Of a stretch of 5,413 nt of DNA, positions 1 through 5,413 are shown piece after piece. How positions within the stretch are numbered: position 1 is the stretch's first letter; each line of letters opens with the position of its first letter. The DNA is taken from NCBI GenBank assembly GCA_934230055.1, contig CAKQEE010000092.1:1-5413 (forward strand). Direction: 5' to 3'. The stretch is from an uncultured Clostridia bacterium. GTDB taxonomy: Bacteria; Bacillota; Clostridia; Christensenellales; Borkfalkiaceae. Under the pieces are notes generated by a model. It was not told the origin of the DNA. It saw only the letters and a program-made list of their open reading frames with translations, and ran no database searches. The position numbers and the translations under genes were made by a program.

Positions 1-225
1 AGTGGGATAAGTGCCGCTGAACGCGGGCGTTTCACCCTTTTTTACGATTATCACGGAAAGCTCCGTATCGTCCGCCGCAAGGAACGTTATCGTATAGGTA
101 ACCTCCGGTGCGGGCGTGGGATCGTCCGGAGTGGGTTCGGGCTGTTTACAGCCGAACATTCCTGCAAAAACCGCTGTGAGTGCGATAAGACAAAGTGCCA
201 GAATCGCCGTTAGTTTTTTTCTCAT
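1..225 (-). CDS. N-terminal part of a lipoprotein with a proline-rich tether and InlB B-repeat-like start (3' end outside window)
   Basis: An ATG at 225-223 opens a frame that stays open to the left edge, giving 75 residues. MRKKLTAILALCLIALTAVF and the following AGMFGC form a signal peptide. Cys26 sits where a lipidated cysteine is expected, although the M-F-G-C box is not a textbook lipobox. Residues 27-41 (KQPEPTPDDPTPAPE) form a proline- and acid-rich linker typical of surface lipoproteins. From residue 43, TYTITFLAADDTELSVIIVK and then KGETPAFSGTYPT resemble the beginning of an InlB B-repeat / Listeria-Bacteroides repeat (Flg_new type), a small beta-grasp-like module of secreted Gram-positive proteins. 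The gene follows the BIG2 lipoprotein after 66 bases in the same direction and may share its transcript. The main functional domain lies beyond the window, so the role is unknown. The lipoprotein call is good; the repeat-family call is moderate because only about 33 residues are visible. Confidence 0.8.
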   Translation of the reverse strand, partial: MRKKLTAILALCLIALTAVFAGMFGCKQPEPTPDDPTPAPEVTYTITFLAADDTELSVIIVKKGETPAFSGTYPT

Positions 226-291
226 TTTTCTGTCTCCCTTTTTTTATTTTTTTCGCCGAATCGGGCGATATTTATTTGTTAAATTTGTTTT
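226..291 (-). other. A-rich intergenic leader with a short weak hairpin
   Basis: This 66-base gap is the only non-coding DNA in the window. On the minus strand it is strongly A-rich and holds one short inverted repeat, TCGCC/GGCGA (268-264 with 257-253, 6-base loop), followed by a run of A residues up to the ribosome binding site. It lacks the U-tract of an intrinsic terminator on this strand, and I see no convincing -35/-10 pair. It may be a spacer that lets the next gene be translated independently within the same transcript. Confidence 0.4.
234..238 (-). promoter_or_regulatory. Shine-Dalgarno GGGAG of the left-edge lipoprotein gene
   Basis: On the minus strand AAGGGAGA is followed, 8 bases after GGGAG, by the ATG at 225-223. 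The site supports this start, which leads directly into a lysine-rich signal peptide. Unlike the other two junctions, this site does not lie inside the upstream gene. Confidence 0.75.
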
Positions 292-3171
292 TTACTCGTA
301 TCTGCCGAAGATTACTTTAGTGCCTTCTATCGTCCAGAACTCGCTCCAACCCTCTTCGCTATCGAACGTTGCGGCTTTAATCAGCTCGTTAAGCTTTTCA
401 AACACGGCGTTGCCGCTTGCCGAACCGCTGTTCGAGTTGCAGAAAGAGGTAACCGTGGTAAGCCCGTTGGTTACGGCGTAGCAGTCGTTTACTTCGCCCC
501 TTTCGCCGTTGGCGCCGATTATCGGCGCGACTTCGTTACCTATCGCAACGCCTTCCGCCGCGGTTATCACTATCATGCAGTTTTCTGCAAGACCGTTATT
601 TTCGCGAATAAGCGAAGCGGTGCTCCACAAGTTCGCGCTGAAAAGATAGGTCATTTCCATATACACGTTGCTTACGGTGCCTTCGTTTTTGTAAATAAAG
701 CTGCTCTTACTGCCGTTCATATACATCGAGCAGTACACGCCGAGGTCTTTTATCGTTCCCGCGTTTTTAGAGAAGAGATAAGATTCCCAATCCGCGCCTC
801 TCGCGTCGAATTTTATAAGCAGGTTTTTAAGCGAATAGCCGTTGCCGTCCAAGGTTCCGTAAAGTTCTATAACGCCCGCCGTCTGCTCGTTTCCGAAATC
901 GAGGTCTTCCGTCAAAAGGAAGTATCCCTCGGGGTTCGCGTTGATAATCGCCTTAAAGTTAGGCACGTCCGCCTGAGTAAACGCCTTGGTTACGAAGCGA
1001 ACGTTTTTCGCCTCATATTTGCCGGCAGAAGTTTCTATAATAACGTTATAGGTGCCGTATGCGATTTTGCCTTTTTTAACGCGAAGCTCGCCGTTTTCCG
1101 CGGAAACGAATTCCGCTTCCGTATTGCCGAAGTATACCTTTACTTCGCCCGTAACGGAAACCGCCGCGGGAACTTGTATAACGATTTCGCCGTTATTCTC
1201 TTCCGCAAAGTCCGCGCTGAAATATTCTCTGCTGTCAAAGCTTAAATCTCTGCCGCCGAAGGTAAAGCCGTAAGCGGTTTTAACCCAATATTCGCTCCAA
1301 CCGTTCGCCGAAGAAAAGTTTTCGTAATCGGTTATTTCGGAAGCGTCCTCTAAACCTTTCCAGCTTAAAACGTTCGCGCCGCCGTTATATTTTTCAAGAT
1401 AGCATTTGTTTCCGCCTTCCGCGTCTGTTTCGTCGCCGTTAAAGTTCGGTCCGCAGGAATAGGAATCGGAAATTATTCCGCCGTACATAAATATCGCTAT
1501 ACCCGCTATTCTGTGTCTGAAATTCGTTTCAGACGAAGGAATGAGGGTAACGCAGTTTTTAACCGTTCCGTAATGCTTGCCGACGAGCGCGCTCACTCTG
1601 TAAGCGTCCGTCTTAAAGTCTCCGCAGGTAACCACGTTTTCTATAATGCCTCTGTTTATATGAACGACCGTTACGAATACCGCGGAAGTCTGGCTTTCTT
1701 GAAGCTTTTCCGAAGTAAAATCGAATCTTACGTTCTTTATGGTGCCGTTGTTTTCCGCAACGTACGCAGAATACGTATGGTCTTTATCCAACGGATCGAC
1801 CGACCAGCCGCTTTCGGGTGCAACGCTTATCGTAATTCCGCTTATAGTGTGTCCGAGACCGTCGAGCGTGCCGTATACCATAATAGCGTCGTCTTTGCTC
1901 GAATAATTTACGTTTATATCTTCGAGCATAACGTATACCTCGCCTGCGGAAATAACTCCGCCCGCCTGTAATACTTTGTGCGATTCCTGCGTAAGCACGC
2001 CCGTGCAGTAATAACCGGAATTAAAGGTGAATTCCCACTTTTCGTCGGATAAAACTATCGTTTTAGCACCTTTTACTTCTTCCGCAATAGCCTTGCACGC
2101 CACGCCGCCCGAAATTTCTTTAACGAAAGAAACTTTTTCTTCGCCTACCGTTACGGAAAGACCGCTCGTAACTTTGCACGCCGCAGGAAGCTCCGCAACC
2201 ACGGCAAGAAGGTTTTCGCCGCCTTCCGTCAAATCGTAAGCGACAGCCGTTCCGCCCTCGTAAAGAGCCTTTTCCACGGTAACGCCGAACTCTTGCGAGA
2301 AATTTTTGCCGCCATAAGTAAAAGCACAGATAACGGTCGCTTCGCCCGCTTTTAATGCGGTTACTTTCGCGCGCTTTTCGCCGCTTACTTCCGCCACGGC
2401 TTCCGCTTTGCACACGGAACCTTCCGAAACGCTCCACCTAACGTCCGTAATCCTATCGGTTACGTCCGCGAAGTCGCTTATCGCCCTTATTCCGAGGGTT
2501 TTGTCCGTATAATAGCCCGCCGCTTCGTCCTTTACGAGTTGAAGGGTTATATTCTCGCTTTCCACCTCCGCGATAACCGAATCTCTTACGGTTACGGGAA
2601 CGACGAGGGAAGTTTTAAGCCCCTCGTAATTTGCAACTACGGTAACGGCGGTTTTGCCTTTTTTAACGCCGGTAACCACGCCTTCCGAATTAACCGTCGC
2701 TATGCTTTCGTCCTCCGAACGGAAGGAAAGCTCCGCGTTTACGATTTCGCCGCCGAAATAAACGCTTCCGTCGATTTTGCCCGTTTCTCCCTCGAAAAGC
2801 TCTTGTTTCTGCGCGGGATTCGCGAACGCGGGGTAACCGTCTTTAAGGGTTACGGTAACCTTGCAAACGGCTTTACGGTCTCTGCACTCGGCGGTAATTT
2901 CCGCCGTGCCGAGGGATATGCCCGTAACTTTTCCGTTTTCCACAACGGCAACCGTTTCGTCCGAAGAACTCCACGTAAACACGTCTTTACCGGAAGAAAG
3001 TCTTGCGGTAAGCGTTTTTTCTTCGCCTATCGCGACCGATATTTCCGTTTCGCTTATAATCGCCGTGCGATTGTCTATAAGCTCCGTTCCGCCGCACCCG
3101 ACAAACAGCAAGGTTGCCGCACAAAGAACGGACAGCAGCGATATTACAAAAATTTTTACAGCTTTTTTCAT
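292..3171 (-). CDS. Large lipoprotein with BIG2-like domains and a duplicated GLUG-like beta-helix module
   Basis: 959 residues. Residues 1-26 are a lipoprotein signal with lipobox F23-V-G-C26. Three BIG2-like Ig domains follow: about 41-107 (WSSSDETVAVVENGKVTGIS, then LGTAEITAEC), 112-195 (FRSEDESIATVNSEGVVTGV, then KKGKTAVTVV) and a more divergent one at 203-299 (VRWSVSEGSV, then ALKAGEATVIC). Residues 301-397 are beta-rich and unassigned. Residues 398-641 and 735-957 are two related modules, each opening with YGTLDGxG (433-440 and 771-778), carrying four GLUG-like turns of the type xG(T/I)(I/V)xNV, and closing with GWSE(Y/F)W and an FG-containing strand. An IPT/TIG-like Ig segment (about 650-730) joins them. 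BIG2 domains usually hold a functional part away from the cell wall, and GLUG-like modules form parallel beta-helices in adhesins and carbohydrate-binding proteins, so a surface-binding role is inferred. No catalytic motif is evident. The gene is coupled to DUF4838 by a 2-base gap. A pectate-lyase-like enzyme is a weaker alternative. Confidence 0.88.
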   Translation of the reverse strand: MKKAVKIFVISLLSVLCAATLLFVGCGGTELIDNRTAIISETEISVAIGEEKTLTARLSSGKDVFTWSSSDETVAVVENGKVTGISLGTAEITAECRDRKAVCKVTVTLKDGYPAFANPAQKQELFEGETGKIDGSVYFGGEIVNAELSFRSEDESIATVNSEGVVTGVKKGKTAVTVVANYEGLKTSLVVPVTVRDSVIAEVESENITLQLVKDEAAGYYTDKTLGIRAISDFADVTDRITDVRWSVSEGSVCKAEAVAEVSGEKRAKVTALKAGEATVICAFTYGGKNFSQEFGVTVEKALYEGGTAVAYDLTEGGENLLAVVAELPAACKVTSGLSVTVGEEKVSFVKEISGGVACKAIAEEVKGAKTIVLSDEKWEFTFNSGYYCTGVLTQESHKVLQAGGVISAGEVYVMLEDINVNYSSKDDAIMVYGTLDGLGHTISGITISVAPESGWSVDPLDKDHTYSAYVAENNGTIKNVRFDFTSEKLQESQTSAVFVTVVHINRGIIENVVTCGDFKTDAYRVSALVGKHYGTVKNCVTLIPSSETNFRHRIAGIAIFMYGGIISDSYSCGPNFNGDETDAEGGNKCYLEKYNGGANVLSWKGLEDASEITDYENFSSANGWSEYWVKTAYGFTFGGRDLSFDSREYFSADFAEENNGEIVIQVPAAVSVTGEVKVYFGNTEAEFVSAENGELRVKKGKIAYGTYNVIIETSAGKYEAKNVRFVTKAFTQADVPNFKAIINANPEGYFLLTEDLDFGNEQTAGVIELYGTLDGNGYSLKNLLIKFDARGADWESYLFSKNAGTIKDLGVYCSMYMNGSKSSFIYKNEGTVSNVYMEMTYLFSANLWSTASLIRENNGLAENCMIVITAAEGVAIGNEVAPIIGANGERGEVNDCYAVTNGLTTVTSFCNSNSGSASGNAVFEKLNELIKAATFDSEEGWSEFWTIEGTKVIFGRYE
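301..969 (-). repeat. Protein-level repeat B (residues 735-957 of the 959-residue lipoprotein)
   Basis: Second copy of the module. It contains YGTLDGNGYSLKNL (771-784), then AGTIKDL (804-810), EGTVSNV (830-836), NGLAENC (859-865) and RGEVNDC (891-897). It ends with GWSEFW (941-946) and VIFG (953-956) just before the stop. It begins with FLLTEDLDF, a strand often found at the start of GLUG and related beta-helix repeats. Spacing between turns differs from copy A, as expected for diverged solenoid rungs. Confidence 0.75.
1249..1980 (-). repeat. Protein-level repeat A (residues 398-641 of the 959-residue lipoprotein)
   Basis: First copy of the duplicated module. It contains YGTLDGLGHTISGI (433-446), then four turn motifs: NGTIKNV (475-481), RGIIENV (507-513), YGTVKNC (534-540) and GGIISDS (564-570). 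It ends with GWSEYW (624-629) and FTFGG (636-640). The same order occurs in copy B at 301-969. Similarity is clear in the protein; I have not shown it at nucleotide level, so the duplication is probably old. Confidence 0.75.
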
Positions 3172-3173
3172 AA

Positions 3174-5144
3174 TTATTCTTCCACCCTGATAACGTATTT
3201 AGCTATACCGAGAGCTTCTGCAAGGGCGGATATGTTTTCGCCCGCGTCGCCGATTTCTCTTACGTGATTAAACCCTAAACTTCTTACGTCGTTATAAAGT
3301 TTTAATTTGTACGCGACGTTTACGGGGTAATCGTCTGTAAGATAGAGCGCGGCGTATAAATACTTCACGAACACGCAGTCCGTCATTATGTTTCTTTCGT
3401 ACGTCGCCTTAGAGTTCGCGGAAACCGTTTCTCCCGAAGAAAGAACGCCGTCGTTGCCCGTTTTTTCAAGAGCTTCCTCCATATAACCGAGCCAGCGTAT
3501 AAGCGTTGCCTTTTTCCAGTATTCTTCGCTCACCATAGACTGCGAATAAATGGATTGATCCCATTCGCTCACGTCGCCGTGGTCGCTCGAATTGTAAATC
3601 GCAACCTCGCGGTACTCCGTGTAAATCTTTTTCATCGCTTCGCCGCCTGCGCCGTATACGCTCGCAAAATAGTTGTTCGTAAGCTCTTCCGCGTCGAGCG
3701 TGGGATCGAACGCAAGCTTTGAATATAAATAAACTTTAAGCCCGTTAAAGCCCGTAACGTTTCTTGCGGAGTTTGCAAGCTGATAGAGATATAAGCCTAT
3801 TTTATAGCGGCTTAAAATCTCGAAATCCTTTTTCATCGTGTTAAAAGTATCGAACGGAACGAGATAATCGTTAAAGTCCACGCCGTAGTCCCAAATCCAG
3901 AAGTTTTCAAAAGCGGCGTTCATTTTTTCAAGCATATCGAGCGCGGCTACGTTCTCTTCGTCTCCCCAACCTTTCGCGTGGTCTTTCATAACCATACACG
4001 CCCATAAGGGGGTTACGTATTCGAGAGTGCCGAGCGCGGGATTCATAGAATATTTTCCGTTGCCGTCCGAAACCACGGGAACGTTTTCCGTAGCGTTGTA
4101 AAGAAGGGGCAGTATGGAAATAACCCTGTCGTCGCCCGCCGCGCGAAGCATTTCGTTCACCCTTTTGCCTATCATATTGCAGGTTTTGAGCATCGCTCCG
4201 CTCTTTGCGCCGTAAAGCGCTTCCGCTTCCGCGCAAGCCGCGCAGCCGCACCAGTTTTTGTTATCCATCATCTGAAATCCCGCAAACGTTCTGGTAAGCG
4301 CGTCGCTGTTCATAAACGCTTTGTAAAGATTTTCCGCAACGACCTCTACCATTTCGTTCAGCTCTTTCTCGTCGCCGTGCGCCGTATAGCAAAGCTGATC
4401 GCCGCTCGTAGCAAACCAAGCGGAATGACTTACTCCGTAAACCTCGGGTTTCAGCATTTCAAGCGAGTTGTGCGTTCCGCCTACCACTATGGAAGCGTCC
4501 GTCATAAGTCCGAGTCTCGTGGAGTTTATCGTGCTACCGTAATCGTTCATGCCGGAATAGTCCGCCCTGTAAGCGATTGCCGCTTTTTTAGTAACGTCCG
4601 CGTTAAAATAGTTAAGCGTTCTTACGCCCGTGTTCAATTCGTAAACGTTTTTCTGATAGAACTCGAATCCGAACAAAACGTTCAAAAGCTTATATACGCC
4701 GCTGATAACCCCTCTGTCGCTTCCGCCGAGAACGAATATCTTTCCGTCCTTCGTCGCTATTCTGTAATCGCCCGCGCCGAGGTCTTCTCCCAGCGTGCCG
4801 AGTGCGATTCTCGTATAAGAAGTCGCCCCGAGGGAAATCATCTTTTTCTCTTTGCCGGTCGTTTCTTTGTCCTGAACGGTTTTAAGCGAAATGCCCGTAG
4901 CTTCCGCAAAGAAAGAGGTCAACTCGCTCGCCGCCGTTTTCAGTTCGGAAGACGGATTGTTTTCTACGACTATCACGTAATCGCTTTTGCCGTTTTTAAC
5001 GATATATTCGTCCGAAACAAAGGTATATTCGCTTTGTTTTTCGCCGTTTCCGTTATCGAGATAAATTTTATTCGCCGAGCAACCGCTAAAAGCCGTCGCC
5101 GCCGCAATCAACGCGCAAACCGCGCAGAATAATCTCTTTTTCAC
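3174..5144 (-). CDS. DUF4838 domain-containing lipoprotein (putative glycan-active surface protein)
   Basis: 656-residue secreted lipoprotein. Residues 1-22 are a lipoprotein signal (KKR, hydrophobic stretch, lipobox F19-S-G-C22), so the mature protein should be lipid-anchored outside the membrane. Residues about 43-165 resemble the non-catalytic N-terminal alpha/beta domain of GH20 and GH67 enzymes: a VIVVENNPSSELKTAASEL helix, an ISLG strand, then GDYRIATKDGKIFVLGGSDR and a GVYKLLNVLFGFEFY helix. Residues about 190-460 match the DUF4838 core: GFQMMDNKNWCGCAACAEAE with C299, C301 and C304, then EYVTPLWACM, FWIWDYGVDFNDYLVPFDTF and a YKIGLYLYQ strand. Residues 468-510 carry the family's YSKLAFDPTLDAEELTNNYF and VYGAGGEAMKKIY segments; the remainder is mostly helical. 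The architecture suggests a barrel-like glycan-active protein, but I know of no proven reaction for DUF4838 and cannot point to catalytic acids. It overlaps the upstream gene by 4 bases and ends 2 bases before the BIG2 lipoprotein, so co-expression is likely. The family call is firm; the substrate is unknown. Confidence 0.9.
   Translation of the reverse strand: MKKRLFCAVCALIAAATAFSGCSANKIYLDNGNGEKQSEYTFVSDEYIVKNGKSDYVIVVENNPSSELKTAASELTSFFAEATGISLKTVQDKETTGKEKKMISLGATSYTRIALGTLGEDLGAGDYRIATKDGKIFVLGGSDRGVISGVYKLLNVLFGFEFYQKNVYELNTGVRTLNYFNADVTKKAAIAYRADYSGMNDYGSTINSTRLGLMTDASIVVGGTHNSLEMLKPEVYGVSHSAWFATSGDQLCYTAHGDEKELNEMVEVVAENLYKAFMNSDALTRTFAGFQMMDNKNWCGCAACAEAEALYGAKSGAMLKTCNMIGKRVNEMLRAAGDDRVISILPLLYNATENVPVVSDGNGKYSMNPALGTLEYVTPLWACMVMKDHAKGWGDEENVAALDMLEKMNAAFENFWIWDYGVDFNDYLVPFDTFNTMKKDFEILSRYKIGLYLYQLANSARNVTGFNGLKVYLYSKLAFDPTLDAEELTNNYFASVYGAGGEAMKKIYTEYREVAIYNSSDHGDVSEWDQSIYSQSMVSEEYWKKATLIRWLGYMEEALEKTGNDGVLSSGETVSANSKATYERNIMTDCVFVKYLYAALYLTDDYPVNVAYKLKLYNDVRSLGFNHVREIGDAGENISALAEALGIAKYVIRVEE
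3181..3186 (-). promoter_or_regulatory. Shine-Dalgarno-like GGTGGA(AG) before the BIG2 lipoprotein
   Basis: On the minus strand GGTGGAAG runs from 3186 to 3179, 7-9 bases ahead of the ATG at 3171. It is built into the final Val-Glu-Glu codons of the DUF4838 gene, whose TAA lies at 3176-3174. The match to the anti-SD is partial, so reinitiation by ribosomes finishing the upstream gene probably helps. Confidence 0.6.
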
Positions 5145-5413
5145 TCTGCCACCTCCACGTACCAGTATTCCGAAACGCTGCCGCCTTCCTCGCTTGCCGC
5201 CACCACGACCACCTTGTAGCTGCCCGCGGCTTCAAAAGTATAGCTTCCTTTTAAGGAAAGGTAAGTTCCTCTTCCGTCGGCGTCGTAAACTATCGCGTAT
5301 ACTTCCGCTTCCGCGCCGCTTTTTAACTTCGCGCTTATTTCGGGAAGAACGAGCTTATCGCCCTTCAAGGCGTATCTTTGGGTAATTTCGCCTATTTCGA
5401 GAGTAGGAATATC
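5141..5413 (-). CDS. C-terminal fragment of a surface protein ending in an Ig-like domain (5' end outside window)
   Basis: The frame is open from the right edge of the window to a TGA at 5143-5141, giving the last 90 residues of a longer protein. The visible part is beta-rich. A segment reading LVLPEISAKLKSGAEAEVYA is followed by a loop YDADGRGTYLSL, then FEAAGSYKVVVVAASEEGG and a final YWYVEV strand. This order (LPxxxA, then VxDxxG, then FxxxGxYxVxxxAxxxxG, then YxVxV) is the pattern of bacterial PKD/cadherin-like Ig domains that often repeat at the C-terminus of secreted Clostridia proteins. An in-frame TTG at 5368 has no reason to be a start, since the domain continues upstream of it. The stop overlaps the start of the DUF4838 gene, so the two are probably in one operon. 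The function of the whole protein cannot be judged; a large extracellular enzyme or adhesin is likely. I am confident it is coding and moderately confident of the Ig fold. Confidence 0.82.
   Translation of the reverse strand, partial: DIPTLEIGEITQRYALKGDKLVLPEISAKLKSGAEAEVYAIVYDADGRGTYLSLKGSYTFEAAGSYKVVVVAASEEGGSVSEYWYVEVAE
5151..5156 (-). promoter_or_regulatory. Shine-Dalgarno GGAGGT that fixes the GTG start of the DUF4838 gene
   Basis: Read on the minus strand, GGAGGT lies 6 bases before the GTG at 5144-5142. It sits inside the last codons of the preceding gene. The GTG and that gene's TGA share bases in the string GTGA (5144-5141), a classic 4-base overlap favouring translational coupling. 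The strong site and the signal peptide that follows at once (MKKRLF) make GTG the convincing start despite the lack of ATG. Confidence 0.85.

Noticed and set aside
253..268. Possible intrinsic terminator TCGCC...GGCGA
   Set aside because: The stem is only 5 base pairs, and on the transcribed (minus) strand it is followed by A residues, not U. On the plus strand the following sequence is only loosely T-rich and no plus-strand gene ends there.
226..300. Possible promoter for the left-edge gene
   Set aside because: The A/T-rich stretch gives many weak -10-like strings but no paired -35 and -10 elements with sensible spacing.
1513..1971. A 152-residue plus-strand open frame opposite solenoid copy A
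   Set aside because: It is antisense to the repeat module, with a composition typical of a reverse-complement shadow.
2120..2437. A 105-residue minus-strand frame inside the 959-residue gene
   Set aside because: It is an out-of-frame shadow, Arg- and Gly-rich, within a clearly continuous coding sequence.
2539..3267. A 242-residue open frame on the plus strand opposite the BIG2 region
   Set aside because: It is antisense to well-defined BIG2 domains and the lipoprotein signal, its translation is rich in Arg, Phe and Tyr without domain logic, and I see no supporting start context. It reflects codon bias in the real gene.
3928..4251. A 107-residue minus-strand frame inside the DUF4838 gene
   Set aside because: It overlaps the conserved DUF4838 core in another frame and has an Arg/Gly/Ser-rich random composition.
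4377..5132. A 251-residue open frame on the plus strand opposite the DUF4838 N-terminus
   Set aside because: It is arginine-rich, lacks a recognisable domain, and lies opposite a family-consistent coding frame with a strong ribosome binding site.
5141..5368. A complete 75-residue gene starting at TTG 5368
   Set aside because: The frame continues upstream through coherent residues to the window edge, and no ribosome binding site precedes the TTG, so it is the end of a longer gene.

Overview
The window looks like accessory chromosome of an anaerobic, gut-type Bacillota (Clostridia). The evidence is a chain of secreted lipoproteins with BIG2, Ig-like and InlB/Listeria-Bacteroides-type surface modules, purine-rich Shine-Dalgarno sites and a base composition near 50% G+C by eye. 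The order Christensenellales is my best guess, from the general feel of the lipoproteins, but there is no rRNA or phylogenetic marker here to test it.

Everything real lies on the minus strand, so the genes read from right to left. (1) 5141-5413: C-terminal end of a gene that begins outside the window, coding for an Ig-like beta-sandwich. (2) 3174-5144: a 656-residue lipoprotein of the DUF4838 family, whose GTG start overlaps the previous stop codon (GTGA). (3) 292-3171: a 959-residue lipoprotein with three BIG2-like domains followed by a duplicated, GLUG-like, probably beta-helical module. It starts 2 bases after the DUF4838 stop. (4) 1-225: N-terminal 75 residues of a third lipoprotein, with a proline-rich tether and the beginning of an InlB B-repeat-like domain, cut by the window edge. 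A 66-base A-rich gap (226-291, minus-strand reading) separates genes 3 and 4 and is the only non-coding DNA.

The tight spacing suggests one transcript at least for genes 1-3, with translational coupling at both junctions. Genes 2-4 each carry an N-terminal signal with a cysteine at residue 22 or 26, so all should be anchored to the outer face of the cytoplasmic membrane. The DUF4838 protein has the fold signature of glycan-active proteins (a GH20/GH67-like N-terminal domain and a probable barrel core). The neighbouring proteins consist of adhesion, spacer and beta-helix modules. The most economical reading is a cell-surface glycan-binding or glycan-processing locus, but no catalytic role can be shown from sequence alone. 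No RNA gene, mobile element, CRISPR array or convincing promoter was seen. The most notable structure is the internal duplication in the 959-residue protein.
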